From Erinaceus europaeus (Eukaryota; Chordata; Mammalia; Eulipotyphla; Erinaceidae): 64,000 nucleotides of DNA. The translations under genes were made by a program, and so were the position numbers. Shown here one piece after another: positions 62,822 through 64,000 of this stretch; within the stretch, counting starts at the first letter, position 1, and each line of letters begins with the position of its first letter. The stretch is from NCBI RefSeq assembly GCF_950295315.1, contig NW_026647662.1, positions 1 to 64,000 of the forward strand, given 5' to 3'. The notes beneath the pieces were generated by a model, which searched no databases, was not told where the DNA came from, and worked only from the letters and a program-made list of their open reading frames with translations.

Positions 62822-62933
62822 GTAATATTTATATCCAACTAGTTTTTTAAAAATGACTTGGTATTTTAAGTTCTGTGAAAAAAAGGATTGTGACTGTTTT
62901 TATGATCATCATCTATTGGATTCAAGTATTTAT

Positions 62934-63362
62934 GAGGGGCATGGAGGTGGCACACCTGGTAGAGTGCACACGTTACCATGCAGAGACCAGGGTGCAAGCC
63001 ACCAGCCCCTATCTGCAGGGAGAAGCTTAAGTGGTGGGCTGTACTACGGGTGTCACTTTCTCCAGAGAGAAATTGAGAGGGGAGGGGAAGAGAGAGAGGG
63101 AGAAAGACAAGACTCCTGCAGACCTGCCTAACCTCTTGTGAAGCTTCCCTCCTGCAGGTGGGGAGCGGGAGGCTCAAACTGGGATCCTTGCCTGGGTCCT
63201 TATGCTTCATACTGTGTGCGCCTATTAAGCCACTGCACCACTGCCTGCCCCCTTTATTTCTCTTTGTTTCTATAACAAAGGAAAGAGAAAAGGCATCTAG
63301 GAATGGTGTAGTCACGCAGGCACCAAATTCCAATGGTATCTTTGATGGCAAAAAAAAAAATT
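62934..63362 (+). mobile_element. SINE (plus) split by a reversed SINE
   Basis: Head at 62934-63062 (GGTGGCACACCTGGTAGAGT); 3' part at 63253-63362 (TAGGAATGGTGTAGTC, GGCAAAAA). Confidence 0.65.
63063..63252 (-). mobile_element. Class A SINE nested in the previous
   Basis: Reversed; AGAGAGAAATTGAGAGGGG, CTGCAGACCTGCCTAAC, ending CACCACTGCCTGCCCC. Confidence 0.7.
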
Positions 63363-64000
63363 AAGTGATTATCATAAGGAGTCCTGAGTTTTATATACTT
63401 ATTATTCGATCTTGATACTGAGAAGTTCATTATATTTATATAGCCATGTCAAAATACTCATTAAACAAGAGCTGCCAAAACATAAAACAAAAGGAATTAA
63501 GGAGTGGATCAATTTTGTCACAAATATAACTCGATATTTTTTTAATATTTAAGTTGCCTTGGAAACTGCCTTTTTAAATTTCCTTTTTAAATTCCTTTTA
63601 GGACTGTTCCCTTAAAAAAAAAAAAGGGAAAGAGACCTGCTACACTTTTGCTCTTTAAGGATCTGTATGTAAATAGAGCAGAATATGAATAATAATTACT
63701 TGCTGTTCTAATGGTCAATCAAGAGTCAACTGCCCTGTGTCAGATGTCTAATTCTTAGCAGAAAAAATGCTGTAGTTTCTCTGATCATACATATATTCAC
63801 ATTTATGTGACCATGATTTATTCAGTAAAAATTAGGTAATGCAAAGAAAATATAAATGAAGCCTCAAAGATTCCTAACCAAAATAACATCAGTGATGTAA
63901 ACAGTCTGTTTAATTGGCTAGAAGATTAAATCCCCACTGCCATTACTAATTTAAGAGCAGATAAATTTGAGTCAAAGCCTCAGTTATAACTTAAAGAACA
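63363..64000. other. Intron 53, unique sequence
   Basis: No exon 54 coding sequence, repeat or other gene seen up to the window end. Confidence 0.55.

Noticed and set aside
62822..64000. Last CEP290 exon
   Set aside because: I looked for the conserved C-terminal coding sequence in all frames and saw none; it must lie beyond the window.

Overview
This window is mammalian nuclear DNA lying entirely inside one large plus-strand gene, CEP290 (centrosomal protein of 290 kDa, also called nephrocystin-6). Thirty-two coding exons can be placed. By splice phase and exon length they correspond to human exons 22 to 53, roughly human residues 740 to 2403 of 2479. The promoter, the first 21 exons and the last coding exon (about 76 C-terminal residues) are outside the window. 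All 32 exons have AG/GT borders, joining phases agree throughout, and no exon contains a stop or frameshift, so the gene looks intact. Human numbering is from memory of the protein and its published variant coordinates.

The organism is most likely a hedgehog (Erinaceus or a close relative). The introns are packed with more than 70 tRNA-derived SINE copies that I recognise as the hedgehog ERI type. I label them: class A short (head like GGGAGTCGGGCGGTAGCGC, box B GGTTCGAGCCC, CAACAATAA-rich 3' part), class A long (extra 3' part reading like CAGCAATAACCCTGGAGG), class B (head like GGTGGTGGCGCACCTGGTTG, AATAAATAAAG tail; ERI-2-like), class C (head like GGAGGTGGCACAGTGGATAA) and class D (head like GGCTGGGGAGATAGCATAAT). 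Other repeats are L1 3' ends, one gammaretrovirus-like ERV fragment, three LTRs, one RTE-like fragment, a U2 snRNA fragment, microsatellites and a 40-bp minisatellite.

Layout: 1-1410 intron 21; exons 22-25 at 1411-8611, with the ERV in intron 23; exons 26-31 at 12560-20117; exons 32-36 at 22956-26909; exons 37-41 at 28831-37115; exons 42-44 at 40240-42952; exons 45-49 at 46345-55339; exons 50-53 at 58815-62821. The encoded protein is almost continuous coiled coil. CEP290 works at the ciliary transition zone, where it links membrane to axoneme and gates protein entry, and at centriolar satellites.

The most interesting signals are: (1) a 609-nt, in-frame, phase-0/phase-0 candidate exon in intron 44 (43717-44325) that would add 203 non-coiled-coil residues; (2) a decayed duplicate of the start of exon 43 inside intron 43; (3) the end of an RTE-like reverse transcriptase inserted with target-site duplication into an L1; and (4) several structurally unusual SINE insertions.
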